A DNA stretch of 64,000 nucleotides from Fen-1362 sp049516395 (GCA_049516395.1 JBEKTD010000006.1:84953-148952); one strand, 5' to 3'; numbered from the stretch's first letter, positions 35,601 through 44,502 are shown. The notes: generated from the sequence alone by a model not told the origin. Translations and numbers: made by a program.

Positions 35601-36344
35601 AGTTTTAGGAGTAGTGAGGCGGTCAGCCACGTCGGCCCATTTGGCACAGATTTCGGTATAGCGAGTAAGCAGGTCAAGATTACCGTCGTCGCCGAGGTAA
35701 TCGAGGATGGCTTGTTTTCTTTTATCATCATTGAGTTTGACCCATTCAATGACCTTAATTTTAATATCGTCGAGTTTAAGACCCGCGAACTTGATTAAGC
35801 TTTCGGGCGTAGCCATCTGGTTTGCGAGGTTGTCTCTTTGTTTCTGGAGGGCTTTTCGCTCATCGAAGACCTTTGCGAAGTCATTGAGGATCTGCGCCCT
35901 GTCGTTGGAATCGCGGGCGAATTTTTCGAAGTCCTTTGCTCGCAGCTCCGCGGGTTTGGCGACAGAGCGTATAATGGCGGCCTGGGTAACATTTCCCGTC
36001 AAAAGATCGGTGAGGGCAGTTTCGTATTGCGTTCTTTTTTCCCTGGCCTCGGCGCTGGCGAGCGGCATCTGGATTTCAAATCTTGTGCTGCCCTGTGGTC
36101 TCCAGACGAGGTTTTGTATATTGGCGGGGTCAATACGGCGTCTCAGGACGGTAATTACCCTTTCCGAAAGGCCTCTTTTCTCATCGGAGCTGAGGCCTTT
36201 TGCGTCGATTTCGTAAATCAAGCTTGTTCCGCCGCCGAGGTCGATGCCCGGCTTGAGGGTTTTGCTCGGCGGGTAGAGCGTCCATACCGCGAGGATAATC
36301 AAAGCAACAATTAATACGATTTTCCATGTTAGATTCTTACCCAT
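32664..36344 (-). CDS. secDF: Fused protein-export membrane protein SecDF, extra long
   Basis: Proton-driven accessory of the Sec translocon that pulls proteins outward. A single 1226-residue chain carries SecD (DLGGGTSLIYEID near the start, TIGPSIGADNLQKGL, GMAVDTNILIFERIREEQEKG) and SecF (DIEFTGGTSAQIDL, then SINDTIIIYDRIRENRRKG), about 12 membrane helices in all. B. subtilis SecDF has about 740 residues. The excess is a lysine/glutamate-rich, probably coiled-coil region of about 200 residues in the first periplasmic domain (about 120-330) and a large SecF periplasmic domain (about 775-1030). It lies 25 bases after yajC on the same strand. Confidence 0.93.
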   Translation of the reverse strand: MGKNLTWKIVLIVALIILAVWTLYPPSKTLKPGIDLGGGTSLIYEIDAKGLSSDEKRGLSERVITVLRRRIDPANIQNLVWRPQGSTRFEIQMPLASAEAREKRTQYETALTDLLTGNVTQAAIIRSVAKPAELRAKDFEKFARDSNDRAQILNDFAKVFDERKALQKQRDNLANQMATPESLIKFAGLKLDDIKIKVIEWVKLNDDKRKQAILDYLGDDGNLDLLTRYTEICAKWADVADRLTTPKTGVNSQYEEAKQTLHKLNLSNDQVTSALEAGSPGSAKNKRAIEILKKEFPELTDKIDKVAKTYSAYFPFRGRLDDPSDLQRMLKGAGILEFRILPTLDHPEVDSAQMTTYVETLKTKGPKYPLDDQYVWLEIENPAEWKSGRKEVIAQFGDKTYVLASNRKNKDETVLHAGQRDWKLIKSSPGQDQQGRRAIDFELDERGGKLFSAVTGKNIDRPLCIVLDNVAISAPNIQGRIYTNGQIMGTFTQTQVEDLVTKLNAGSLPARLIEQPVSVKTIGPSIGADNLQKGLKSGEVGLGCVIIFMLIYYRKGGVIAVIALLLNILFLLAIMAGISATFTLPGIAGVILTIGMAVDTNILIFERIREEQEKGASIGIAIKLGYERAFRAIFDSHVTTILTALILYWVASEEIKGFALTLMLGLASNLFTAFFVTRMSFDWLLKHKIVKDHMVFLHLIRKPNIDWMKALPVFLVISGILTIGGVTLFFMRDDSKNNKYDIEFTGGTSAQIDLVEGAKLDRQQVEDRIHKEGEKLNDKAIAAATVYSVGDTGRQYEITTTETNKTKTVVAFSTGQWTVESVTAAVKKASAAQQAEMPHLVVAPEKSGHAFAVSTSQLNKNTVADVLKSAFPDANISDPQFDEIVSNAILVTFGDQLEIRKNLQPKVVSAEKITESMLENSPDLVDFVGGVAVRCELGTSAPAAEISQRLEDLKFKPDMRGVNWYAYRVLDSNLKKMDPNMPVKSFVYIASEPEIAAGQQDSDVWIQFVDGEKAKVIDAMQIASSLSHVTQISPSIGKEAKTAALIAAILSLIAMLIYLGLRFGDVRYGLGGVITLAHDTTATMGALMCCAFIAATAWGPKLLISDFKIDMTMVGAFLTLLGYSINDTIIIYDRIRENRRKGILTPQLINDSINATLSRTILTSTTVFLVVFVMYVFGGKGLRGFNYAMLFGVIEGTYSSIAISAPILLIRGQMAVKKPAPKQQQN

Positions 36345-36369
36345 ATCAAATCCTTGTTATATCCGGCTT

Positions 36370-36792
36370 TTATTGTCCTTCGTTCGAAAGGTTTTTCCCG
36401 ATGGCGGAGGCCGCCACTTTGATTTTGGTATTGTTCGACTCATCAACTTTGAGGGTAACTTCGTCACCTTTGACGTCAACGATGATGCCGATGATGCCGC
36501 CGATAGTCCTGACTTTATCGTTCTTTTTGAGGGATTGAATCATCTGCTGCTGCTGCCGCTGGCGTTTTTTCGGCTCACGGAACATAATGAAGTACAAAAT
36601 CACAAAAATGCCGACGATGAAAACAAGCTGCATAATCGACGAGGAGTTCCCGGTGGATGTGTGCCGCGAGGTATTTGGGTCGGGAGAGGCAACGGTCCCG
36701 GTTGTGGTCTGATTTTGGCCCACCGGTTCGGCAGGGACCTCCGACTGCCCCTGGGTTTCGGTCGCCTGTGCTATTATCCACAAATTTTCCAT
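36370..36792 (-). CDS. yajC: Preprotein translocase subunit YajC
   Basis: Small partner of SecDF. The 140-residue product has one membrane helix (LVFIVGIFVILYFIMF), the following REPKKRQRQQQQM and KKNDKVRTIGGIIGIIVDVKGDEVTLKV. An N-terminal glutamine/threonine/proline-rich segment of about 50 residues precedes the helix, which is longer than usual. I chose the second ATG (36792) because AAGGA is seven bases before it. The first ATG (36801) abuts the same AAGGA. Confidence 0.93.
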   Translation of the reverse strand: MENLWIIAQATETQGQSEVPAEPVGQNQTTTGTVASPDPNTSRHTSTGNSSSIMQLVFIVGIFVILYFIMFREPKKRQRQQQQMIQSLKKNDKVRTIGGIIGIIVDVKGDEVTLKVDESNNTKIKVAASAIGKNLSNEGQ

Positions 36793-36901
36793 ATTTGTCA
36801 TCCTTACAAAGATTTACGCTAACCAATAAGGTAAACGGGGAATCATAATGCATCCGTGGAAAATAATCAACATCGAAGATTCGGCAGTAAGGCGAAAGTT
36901 T

Positions 36902-36929
36902 TTGACAGTTTTGGTTAAGGTGGTATAAT
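36902..36929 (+). promoter_or_regulatory. Consensus promoter for the TPR-lspA pair
   Basis: Perfect TTGACA, a 16-base spacer and perfect TATAAT, 79 bases before the TPR gene. It is among the best promoters in the window. Confidence 0.8.
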
Positions 36930-37008
36930 TTAAGGGTTTACAGCGTGGTATGACGATATATCCTGATAGGCAATTGTTTTTCGAGTTTAATTATACGGGG
37001 AAAACAGG

Positions 37009-37986
37009 ATGTCCAAAAGAAGGGACGTTCAAAGCGTAATACTGGCAACGATGGTCGGTCTGGTATTATTGCCGGCCTGGGGTTGCGCAAACCGGCAACA
37101 GGCGGTGGCGTTATACGTTGACGCCGTTGAACTGCGGGAGCTGAACGACAACGATAAGGCAATTGACAAGCTCAACCAGGCGACAAAGGTTGACAGGCGG
37201 TTCTCGCTGGCGCAATCGCTATTGGGAGAGATTTACGAGCAGAAGCAGGAATATCAGAAGAGCGCGGCGGCGTATGGCGCTGCGACCCAGCTGAACCCGT
37301 GGTCATTCAGGGATTATTTCAGTTTGGGGCGGGTTTACCAGACGATGAAAGAGTTTACGCTGGCGGTGAAGGCATATCGCAGGGCGTGTGAGCTTAAGCC
37401 CAATAATTTTGAGGCAAATCTCAAAACCGCCCAGTGCCTTTACGAGGTAAACGATTACAGCCAGGCGATTGTGTACGGCAAAAGGGCTGAACGGATAGAC
37501 CCGAACGCCGAGGAGCTTCACCAGCTTTTAGGCAATATATACGATTCGCAGAAGGATTATGAGCAGGCGGTGCGGTCGTACAAGCGTGCGCTGGAGATGG
37601 ACAGCGACAACCCCGGGGTAATGATGTCTCTGGCGATAGCGTATCTGCGAACCAAGCGCATTGAGCCGGCAAAGGAATTATTCACGGCGGTGACGCAAAT
37701 GCAGCCGACGAATAGTTCGGCGTATCAGTATATCGGTTACTGTTATCTGCAGTTGAACGACGTAAACCAGGCAATCGATAATTACAGGCAGGCGATAAAA
37801 ATCAACAGCTATGACTGGGAGGCGTACCGCGGGCTTGGCGTGGCATATATGACCAAGGCGAAGGCGGAAAACGACGCGGAGCTGAAGGCACAGGCAGTGG
37901 AGCTGTGGCGGCAGTCATTGAGCATCAAGCCGGACCAGCCGAGGCAGGACCGGCTTATCAAACTGATAGAGAAATACTCGAAGTAA
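37009..37986 (+). CDS. Exported TPR-repeat protein
   Basis: A 325-residue protein with an N-terminal hydrophobic signal ending LLPAWGCANRQQ, possibly a lipoprotein although the lipobox is imperfect. About seven tetratricopeptide repeats follow (ALELRELNDNDKAIDKL-type units, for example AYGAATQLNPWSFRDYF, YKRALEMDSDNPGVM and YRQAIKINSYDWEAYRG). TPR arrays act as protein-binding scaffolds. It is followed after about 20 bases by lspA on the same strand, which could process it if it is a lipoprotein. ACAGG precedes the ATG. Confidence 0.85.
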   Translation: MSKRRDVQSVILATMVGLVLLPAWGCANRQQAVALYVDAVELRELNDNDKAIDKLNQATKVDRRFSLAQSLLGEIYEQKQEYQKSAAAYGAATQLNPWSFRDYFSLGRVYQTMKEFTLAVKAYRRACELKPNNFEANLKTAQCLYEVNDYSQAIVYGKRAERIDPNAEELHQLLGNIYDSQKDYEQAVRSYKRALEMDSDNPGVMMSLAIAYLRTKRIEPAKELFTAVTQMQPTNSSAYQYIGYCYLQLNDVNQAIDNYRQAIKINSYDWEAYRGLGVAYMTKAKAENDAELKAQAVELWRQSLSIKPDQPRQDRLIKLIEKYSK

Positions 37987-38060
37987 CAGCAGAGGACAGA
38001 AGCCAGATGACAAATGACAGAGAACCGAAGATGCCGTCTTCCGTCCTCGCTCCTCCGTTT
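37984..38060 (+). repeat. 'GAGGACAGAAGCCAGATGAC' word repeats at the start of lspA
   Basis: Words such as AGAGGACAGAAGCCAGATGAC-like units, CAAATGACAGAGAAC and CCGTCTTCCGTCCTCGCTCC span the TPR-lspA gap and the first codons of lspA. Both candidate lspA start codons fall within them. Confidence 0.55.
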
Positions 38061-38564
38061 CCCGGAATTCGTCATATTATCTTCTGGTCAATCTTCGGGG
38101 GCGGTCTGGTATTCGACCTCTGGACGAAAAAAGCGGTGTTTGCCTGGCTTGAAAATGTGCAGGGACAGGGCATAGCAATAATAAACGGTTTCCTGCGGCT
38201 GCAATTAGCCATCAACCCGGGGGCGGCATTCGGAATAGCAGGCGGACACAGGGCGATGCTGGTGTCGGTATCGGCGGTTGCGCTGATAATTATTTTGGCG
38301 GTATTTATTTTCGCGCTGATGGAAGGGAAAATCGTTGTTGTCGCGCTGGCCTTGTTCGCAGCCGGGATATCGGGGAATCTTTACGACCGGGCGTTCAACG
38401 GGGGATTTGTGCGTGATTTTATTGATGTTGTGTATTGGCGCGGGAGGCACTGGCCTGCGTTTAACGTGGCGGATTCGATGCTTTGCACGGCTGTGGGGCT
38501 GTTGATTATATCGAGTTTACTCAGTCCGAAATCTTGTCAAACACCTGCTCATCCACAAAAATAG
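38007..38564 (+). CDS. lspA: Lipoprotein signal peptidase (signal peptidase II)
   Basis: Cleaves signal peptides of lipoproteins before the acylated cysteine. The 185-residue product has four membrane helices. INPGAAFGI corresponds to the NxGxAF box, and the catalytic aspartates lie in GNLYDR and FNVADS. I chose the ATG at 38007 with GAGG about ten bases upstream; 38031 is an alternative. The first about 20 residues come from word repeats and are unlikely to be functional. The last 44 bases overlap the 3' end of the opposing nuclease gene. Confidence 0.9.
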   Translation: MTNDREPKMPSSVLAPPFPGIRHIIFWSIFGGGLVFDLWTKKAVFAWLENVQGQGIAIINGFLRLQLAINPGAAFGIAGGHRAMLVSVSAVALIIILAVFIFALMEGKIVVVALALFAAGISGNLYDRAFNGGFVRDFIDVVYWRGRHWPAFNVADSMLCTAVGLLIISSLLSPKSCQTPAHPQK

Positions 38565-38916
38565 GTGCACCGGAGGCGGCGCCGAGGGCAATCGCATCGG
38601 ACGGGCGGGAATCAACCTCGACGATTTTGCCGTTCAAGCTGAGGACTACCCTTGCGTAGAAGGTGTGGTTGCGGAGGTCGTTGATGATTATTCTTTCGAT
38701 GCGGGCGCCGAGGGAAGTGATTATGTTGTCGAGCAGGTCGTGGGTCATAGGCCGGGGTGGCAGGATACCTTTTAGCCGGCGGTCGATTGCGAAAATCTCG
38801 ACGATGCCGATGACGATGGGGAAGCTTCGCTGGCCATAGCGTTCCTTGAGAACGATTATCTGCTGGTCGGACGACTCGTTTATTATTATTTTCGAAAGTT
38901 CGACTTCGATTTCCAT
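38521..38916 (-). CDS. Bifunctional nuclease family protein (DUF151)
   Basis: A 131-residue member of the BFN/DUF151 family, named for DNase and RNase activity shown in plants. Conserved ILPPRPMTHDLL, LRNHTFYARVVL and VDSRPSDAIALG are present, and length is normal. It is downstream of valS by 12 bases, so likely in its transcript. It overlaps lspA tail to tail by 44 bases, meaning the two transcripts are complementary at their ends. Confidence 0.9.
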   Translation of the reverse strand: MEIEVELSKIIINESSDQQIIVLKERYGQRSFPIVIGIVEIFAIDRRLKGILPPRPMTHDLLDNIITSLGARIERIIINDLRNHTFYARVVLSLNGKIVEVDSRPSDAIALGAASGAPIFVDEQVFDKISD

Positions 38917-38928
38917 CCCGCCCCCCTT

Positions 38929-41900
38929 TTAATCATTCAATTCGGCCAGGTGTTTTTCGATGGCCTTTAACTGTTCGGTATATTCAGCGAGTTTTTCTTT
39001 TGTCTGAGCGACGACTTCGGGTTTTGCCCTCGCCATGAAGTTTTCGTTGGCAAGTTTGGCTTCGACGCCTTTTTTCGCGCCTTCGATTTGCTCTTTCTGC
39101 TTGGTCAGCCGTTTGCGTTCGGCTTCGATATCTATCGCGTCGTGGACGTAAATCTGCATCTGGCCCGATATTGCCGCGGCGGCGTTTTTGGGCTTCGGTG
39201 TCGAGTGCGATGCGCTGAATTCTTTGAGATTCGCAATCTGACAAAGAAGGCCCGCATCGGCGTTCAGGATTCCTGATAAGTCCTGCGGCGCGTTGACGGA
39301 GACGACGAGTTTCGAGGAGGGCGGGATGTTGCACTTGCTTCTTATGTCGCGGACGGAGCGGACAACAGTCTGGATATTGTCGATTTGCTGCTCAATCTGC
39401 TCATTTATCAGGGCATCGATTCGTTTTGGCCAGTCAGCTATGACTAATGCTTTAGCAGCGTTTAACTCCGCAATTCCTTTAAGGCCGCGCGTCGGAGCGA
39501 TTTCGTTTAGTTTCTGGAAGATGCCTTCGGTGATAAACGGCACAAAGGGATGCAATAGCCGCAGCGTCTGGTCAAGGATGAAGGCAAGAACGTTCTGGGC
39601 AATCGGTTTTTGAGCAGAATCGAACATACGCGGCTTTGCCCATTCCAAGTACCAGTCGCAGAAGTCGTTCCAGAAGAATTTATAAATCGAGTTCAGGGGT
39701 TCATTATATTTGAAGACATCAAGGCCATCGGTAACTTCGGTGATTGTTCGCGCGAGGCGAGAGAGAATCCATTTGTCGGTTATAGCGAGTTTGGTTTTGT
39801 CGAAGAGGGTATAGTCAGTTCCTTCGAGGTTCATCATAGCAAAGCGCGAGGCGTTCCAGAGCTTGTTGCAGAAATTTCTGCCAACGTCCAATTTGGGCGA
39901 GGTGTTTTCAACCCTGCCATCGGGAAGTGTCATTTGCGCGACGGGCATTCGGATATCCTGCGTATCGGTGGTCATACTGGCGAGCGTAAAACGCATTGCG
40001 TCTGCGCCGTGGCTGTTGATTGCGACAAGGGGATCGATGCCATTGCCCAAGCTTTTGGACATTTTTCGGCCTTCGCCATCCTGTATCATCGCGTGGATAT
40101 ATACGTCTTTGAAGGGTATGTCGCCCGCGCAGTATTGGCCCATCATCACCATACGCGAGACCCAGAGCGTGATGATTTCGCGGGCGGTGCAAAGGACGTC
40201 GCCGGGGTAGAAGGTTTTCAATAACGGCGATTCATCAGGCCAGCCCAGGGTGCTGAAAGGCCATAAGGCCGAAGAAAACCAAGTATCGAGAACATCGGGG
40301 TCTCGCACCCAGCCCTCATTTTCTAATCGTTTCTCAATCTCTTCATTTCCAGGAGCAACACAGGCGTAAGTAACCACACCATCATCCGAACTGGTAACTT
40401 CAAATGCTATTTTTTCGTGGATTTCTTTGCCGTATTGTTTCTTAAGGTCATTTTCTAATCGTCCGCCACCTTCGACTATTGACCATATCGGTATTTGATG
40501 TCCCCACCAGAGTTGTCTGGAGATGGGCCAGTCGCGGAGGTTTTCGAGCCAGGACTGATATGTTTTGGCGTAACGTTCCGGGATAAATTTCAATCGGCCA
40601 TCCAAAAGCGGCTTCAACGCAAATCCAGCCAGAGAATTTGCCAGAACATCAGTTCCCTCTATCAATCCTTCGCCAAAATCTTTCGCCAGACGTGCAATTG
40701 GTTCTTTGATTTTGATATACCACTGTTCGGAGAGATACGGCTCGATGGGGACGTGGCTTCGGTAGCTGTGACCTACTTCGTGAGCGTAGGGCCTGACTTC
40801 TTTGAGCAGACCTTCTTCGCGGAACCATTCGACGATTGCCTCGCGTGCCTCGAAGCGGTCCATACCAATGAGGTTTTCGACGTCCGGATTTTTAATCAGC
40901 TCCCAATCAGCCCAACCATGTTTATCGCTGATTGTGCCATCCTTCGCCATTACGTTAAGAAAAACGTATTGCTCCGGGTCGCCTATATAGTTTACTGGCA
41001 AAACCGTTTTAGCAATTTCTTGGTAGTGCCGTTCACCGATAGCATAATCATCGGGGTCGTGGGCAGGGGTAACTTTCAAAAAGCCGGTTGAGAACTTGGC
41101 TTTTTCGTCTTCGCTATTTGGATTTGGCAAAACAACGTGCTCATCGGCGATTATGGGGATGATTCTGCCTACGATTGGCAACTTTACTTTTTTGCCAACG
41201 AGGGCTTTTGCCCTCGGGTCGCCCGGATTCATCGCCACGGCAGTATCACCCAGCATTGTTTCGGGGCGGGTGGTCGCAACAGTTACATACTCAACTTTTT
41301 TGCCATCAATCTGAATCGGCTCGACCAATGGATAACGCAGATACCAGAAATTGCCCTGGATTGTCTCATGCTCGACTTCATCATCGGCAAGGACGGTTTG
41401 CGTGGCGGGGTCCCAGTTGACGAGACGTTTGCCTCTATATATTAAGCCATCTTTGAAGAGGTTGAAAAACGTGGCCCTGACTGCTTTGGCGCAGGTCTCA
41501 TCCATTGTGAAACGAGTCCGCTGCCAATCGCAGGAGCAGCCCATCGCCTTAAGCTGGTCGATGATTCTTAGCTCGTATTCGTCCTTCCAGGCCTGGACAC
41601 GGGCGACAAATTCATCGCGTTTGAAATCGGTGCGTTTTTTGCCTTCTTCGGCAAGGATTCTTTTTTCGACAACGGTTTGTGTCGCGATGCCAGCGTGGTC
41701 TGTGCCAGGCATCCAGAGGGTATTCAAGCCCAGCATCCTGTGATAGCGGATGAGGATATCCTGAAGGGTGTTATTGAGCGCGTGGCCTAAGTGCAGCGCG
41801 GCGGTAACATTGGGCGGGGGTATGACGATGGTGTAGGGTTTTCGCTTTGCGGAATCCGGCTCAGCGTGAAAGTAATTACCCGCTGCCCAGATTTGCTCCG

Positions 41901-41952
41901 CCTGCTGTTCGGTGTTCTTAGGTTCGTAAACCTTGCTCAATTCTTCAGCCAT
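38929..41952 (-). CDS. valS: Valyl-tRNA synthetase
   Basis: Class Ia synthetase of 1007 residues. PPPNVTAALHLGHA carries HIGH (as HLGH), and GRKMSKSLGNGIDP carries KMSKS. It has the long CP1 editing domain with TTRPETMLGDTAV and a C-terminal coiled coil (ERKRLTKQKEQIEGAKKGV) that contacts the tRNA. Length is at the upper end of normal. A terminator of the rho gene lies just upstream, so valS has its own promoter or depends on read-through. Confidence 0.97.
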   Translation of the reverse strand: MAEELSKVYEPKNTEQQAEQIWAAGNYFHAEPDSAKRKPYTIVIPPPNVTAALHLGHALNNTLQDILIRYHRMLGLNTLWMPGTDHAGIATQTVVEKRILAEEGKKRTDFKRDEFVARVQAWKDEYELRIIDQLKAMGCSCDWQRTRFTMDETCAKAVRATFFNLFKDGLIYRGKRLVNWDPATQTVLADDEVEHETIQGNFWYLRYPLVEPIQIDGKKVEYVTVATTRPETMLGDTAVAMNPGDPRAKALVGKKVKLPIVGRIIPIIADEHVVLPNPNSEDEKAKFSTGFLKVTPAHDPDDYAIGERHYQEIAKTVLPVNYIGDPEQYVFLNVMAKDGTISDKHGWADWELIKNPDVENLIGMDRFEAREAIVEWFREEGLLKEVRPYAHEVGHSYRSHVPIEPYLSEQWYIKIKEPIARLAKDFGEGLIEGTDVLANSLAGFALKPLLDGRLKFIPERYAKTYQSWLENLRDWPISRQLWWGHQIPIWSIVEGGGRLENDLKKQYGKEIHEKIAFEVTSSDDGVVTYACVAPGNEEIEKRLENEGWVRDPDVLDTWFSSALWPFSTLGWPDESPLLKTFYPGDVLCTAREIITLWVSRMVMMGQYCAGDIPFKDVYIHAMIQDGEGRKMSKSLGNGIDPLVAINSHGADAMRFTLASMTTDTQDIRMPVAQMTLPDGRVENTSPKLDVGRNFCNKLWNASRFAMMNLEGTDYTLFDKTKLAITDKWILSRLARTITEVTDGLDVFKYNEPLNSIYKFFWNDFCDWYLEWAKPRMFDSAQKPIAQNVLAFILDQTLRLLHPFVPFITEGIFQKLNEIAPTRGLKGIAELNAAKALVIADWPKRIDALINEQIEQQIDNIQTVVRSVRDIRSKCNIPPSSKLVVSVNAPQDLSGILNADAGLLCQIANLKEFSASHSTPKPKNAAAAISGQMQIYVHDAIDIEAERKRLTKQKEQIEGAKKGVEAKLANENFMARAKPEVVAQTKEKLAEYTEQLKAIEKHLAELND

Positions 41953-41975
41953 ATAACGCCCAAAAGATTCCCTGA

Positions 41976-42011
41976 AATAAAAAATTCCGGCAGGCGCTTA
42001 CCTGCCGGAAT
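41976..42011 (-). terminator. Terminator after rho
   Basis: On the minus strand ATTCCGGCAGG, a six-base loop and CCTGCCGGAAT form an 11-base perfect stem followed by TTTTTT. It is notable that the Rho gene ends with a Rho-independent signal. Confidence 0.92.
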
Positions 42012-42052
42012 CTAATTTTAATCAAACAACCGCGTAATGTAAAGCAAAGCCG

Positions 42053-43549
42053 TTAATCGATGTTCATAGTCATAAGGAATTCGGCGTTTGTTCTGCACTT
42101 TGTAAGCCGGCTCTTTAGCAGTTCGACGGCCTCGACGTGGTTCATTTCGCTGAGCACCCTTCGCAGCCGATACGTAAGCGCAAGCTCTTTTGGAGCGAGC
42201 AGGAGCTCTTCTCTTCTGGTTCCGCTTCTGCTTATGTCGATTGCGGGATAGACGCGACGGTCAACGAGTTTCCTGTCGAGATGCAGTTCCATATTGCCTG
42301 TGGCCTTGAATTCCTCGAAAATAACTTCGTCCATTTTGGAGCCGGTGTCGATGAGGGCCGTGGCGAAAATTGTGAGTGAGCCGCCTTCTTCGACTTTTCG
42401 TGCTGCGCCGAAGAATTTCTTGGGCATTTGCATAGCGCTGGCGTCAACGCCGCCTGTGAGGATTTTGCCTGAGTGGGGCATTTCGGAGTTGTAGGCGCGA
42501 GCGAGACGCGTGATTGAGTCAAGCAGAATAACTACGTCGTGGCCATATTCGACCATACGTTTGGCTTTTTCGATGACGATTTCGGCGACCTGGCAATGGC
42601 GTGCCGCCGGCTCATCGAAGGTCGAGCTTATAACCTCGACATCGGGGGCGGTTTTGCGTTCCATTTCGGTAACTTCTTCCGGTCGCTCGTCAATCAGAAG
42701 CACAATCAATTTGATTTGCGGGTTATTAGTTGATATGGCATTTGCCATTTTCTGGAGCAGGACGGTTTTGCCCGTTCTTGGCGGAGCGACGATGAGTCCT
42801 CGCTGGCCTTTGCCGACGGGGGTCACCAGGTCGATTATGCGCATATTCAGCTCTTCCGGGACCGTCTCCATTATTATTCGTTCCAGCGGATGCAGGGGCG
42901 TGAGGTCGCTGAAGACGGTTTTTTCGGCGAGCCGGTCGGGGTCTTCAAAGTTGATTGCCTCGACACGAAGGAGGGCGAAGTATTTTTCGGAATCCTTCGG
43001 CGGGCGAATCTGCCCTGAGACGGTATTGCCTGTTCGCAGGCCGAATCGTCGTATCTGGGAAGGCGAGACGTAAATATCATCGGGGCTTGAGAGGTAGTTG
43101 TATTCGGGGTTACGCAGGAAGCCGTAGCCATCGGGGAGGACTTCGAGGACGCCCTCGCCATACATAAGGCCGTTCTGGCGGATGCGTTCCTTGAGGATTC
43201 GGAAGATAAGCTCCTGCTTTTTGAGGGCGGTATAGTCGGTGATGCCGTCTTTCTTGGCCATTTCGTGCAGCTCGGAGACGCTGAGCCGCTGGAGGTCCGT
43301 CAGGTAGAGCTGTCCTTTCTTTACCCGTTCGTATTTTTCGTGAGTCGATTCCTCTTCGGTCTTTTTTATCTCCGTTCCGTTGGTCTCATCGACGACCTGG
43401 ACGGCAACCTGCGGCTCGTTATTGACCACGGGCTGCGCCTGAGGTTCGACCTGTTCGACTTGTCCTGCCTGTTCGGGCTGTTGTTCGATGACTCCTGCCT
43501 CGTCCTGACCCCGTTTTTTCCTTTTGCCCTTTGGGCTGCCCTTACTCAT
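42053..43549 (-). CDS. rho: Transcription termination factor Rho
   Basis: Hexameric RNA helicase ending transcription. The 498-residue product has an N-terminal glutamine/glutamate/valine-rich acidic tail of about 65 residues. The RNA-binding cold-shock-like domain follows (GVLEVLPDGYGFLRNPEYNY), then Walker A in APPRTGKTVLLQ, Walker B VILLDSITRLARAYN and the Q/R-loop region GGVDASAMQMPKKFFGAARK. All core motifs are intact. The basic-then-acidic N-terminal tail (KGKRKKRGQDE at its start) is longer than in E. coli (419 residues). Confidence 0.96.
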   Translation of the reverse strand: MSKGSPKGKRKKRGQDEAGVIEQQPEQAGQVEQVEPQAQPVVNNEPQVAVQVVDETNGTEIKKTEEESTHEKYERVKKGQLYLTDLQRLSVSELHEMAKKDGITDYTALKKQELIFRILKERIRQNGLMYGEGVLEVLPDGYGFLRNPEYNYLSSPDDIYVSPSQIRRFGLRTGNTVSGQIRPPKDSEKYFALLRVEAINFEDPDRLAEKTVFSDLTPLHPLERIIMETVPEELNMRIIDLVTPVGKGQRGLIVAPPRTGKTVLLQKMANAISTNNPQIKLIVLLIDERPEEVTEMERKTAPDVEVISSTFDEPAARHCQVAEIVIEKAKRMVEYGHDVVILLDSITRLARAYNSEMPHSGKILTGGVDASAMQMPKKFFGAARKVEEGGSLTIFATALIDTGSKMDEVIFEEFKATGNMELHLDRKLVDRRVYPAIDISRSGTRREELLLAPKELALTYRLRRVLSEMNHVEAVELLKSRLTKCRTNAEFLMTMNID

Positions 43550-43884
43550 ATTAGCTCCTAATTATCTGCCAAAAAATCATGTTACAAGCGATGTTATCCC
43601 GCTTTAACCATACGGGTTCGTTAATCCTGGATTTATACTGCCTTAATCGTTTTATCCTGCGTCCCATCAGCACATTTTATCCGGGGGAACGTTTCGGGTA
43701 ATGCTCGATATTTCACGGATGCCCAGCAGCCGGTTTTTGACCATAGATGTCGATACATAGCTGATTTTTCAGACCTCAGCACAGAACCTATACTTCGCTG
43801 AGCGTGGCTGAATTGGTATTTAAGGCGTTATGTCAGTATCCCCAAACCGGACACGCTTATCCCAAATATCGCGCTAAACCGCAC
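43550..43884 (-). other. Upstream region of rho, about 335 bases
   Basis: No gene is visible here. Transcription of rho must start in this gap or in coaE. Its length would allow an autoregulatory leader, as known for rho in other bacteria, but I see no strong hairpin or promoter to support that. Confidence 0.4.
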
Positions 43885-44502
43885 TTACCCTTTATCCATA
43901 ATGGTTGAGAAAAAACAAGCGATTTGTTTGGACAAGCCCGATAAGTCGGAATTGTTATCGACGACATTATCGGCGATACGTTTCTTTTTGTCCAGAGAAA
44001 TCTGAAGATTTTCACGAATTTTTAGCTGGTCGGCCTCAAAAACACCCGTTTTTTTGGCCCTTTCAAGGCGTGTAGGGGGTGCGCAATCGACAAAAATGAT
44101 GTGGTTGCAGCGTTTTTCCCAGCCAACTTCGACCAAAAGCGGTATATCGAGGACGATTGCCCTGACTGCCGGCTGGGGACCACACTTTGTTATTAGCTCT
44201 TCGACGCGGGCCATAACGAGGGGGTGCAGTATGCCGGTAAGGATGGCCAGTTTTGCGGGGTCGCCGAAGACCCTGTTTGCCAGGGCGGGCCTGCTGATCT
44301 TGCCTTTGTCGTCGAGAATCTCTTTGCCGAATACGCGGACGATTTTTTTGAGAACGTCTTTTTCTTCGAGGAGCTGATGAGATATGGAGTCGGCATCGAT
44401 AACGGCACACCCGAGCTTTGCCAGCTCGGCAGCTACAGTGCTCTTGCCGGAATACATTCCGCCCAAGATGCCAATCACAGGTTTTTTCCCGCGTTTGTCC
44501 AC
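43885..44502 (-). CDS. coaE: Dephospho-CoA kinase
   Basis: Last step of coenzyme A synthesis. The 205-residue P-loop kinase has GILGGMYSGKSTVA (Walker A), VIDADSISHQLL and LDIPLLVEVGWEKRCNHIIFVD. The start is GTG at 44502 without a strong ribosome site. It is divergent from yacG, as often seen, since coaE and yacG are neighbours in many bacteria. Confidence 0.94.
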   Translation of the reverse strand: MDKRGKKPVIGILGGMYSGKSTVAAELAKLGCAVIDADSISHQLLEEKDVLKKIVRVFGKEILDDKGKISRPALANRVFGDPAKLAILTGILHPLVMARVEELITKCGPQPAVRAIVLDIPLLVEVGWEKRCNHIIFVDCAPPTRLERAKKTGVFEADQLKIRENLQISLDKKKRIADNVVDNNSDLSGLSKQIACFFSTIMDKG

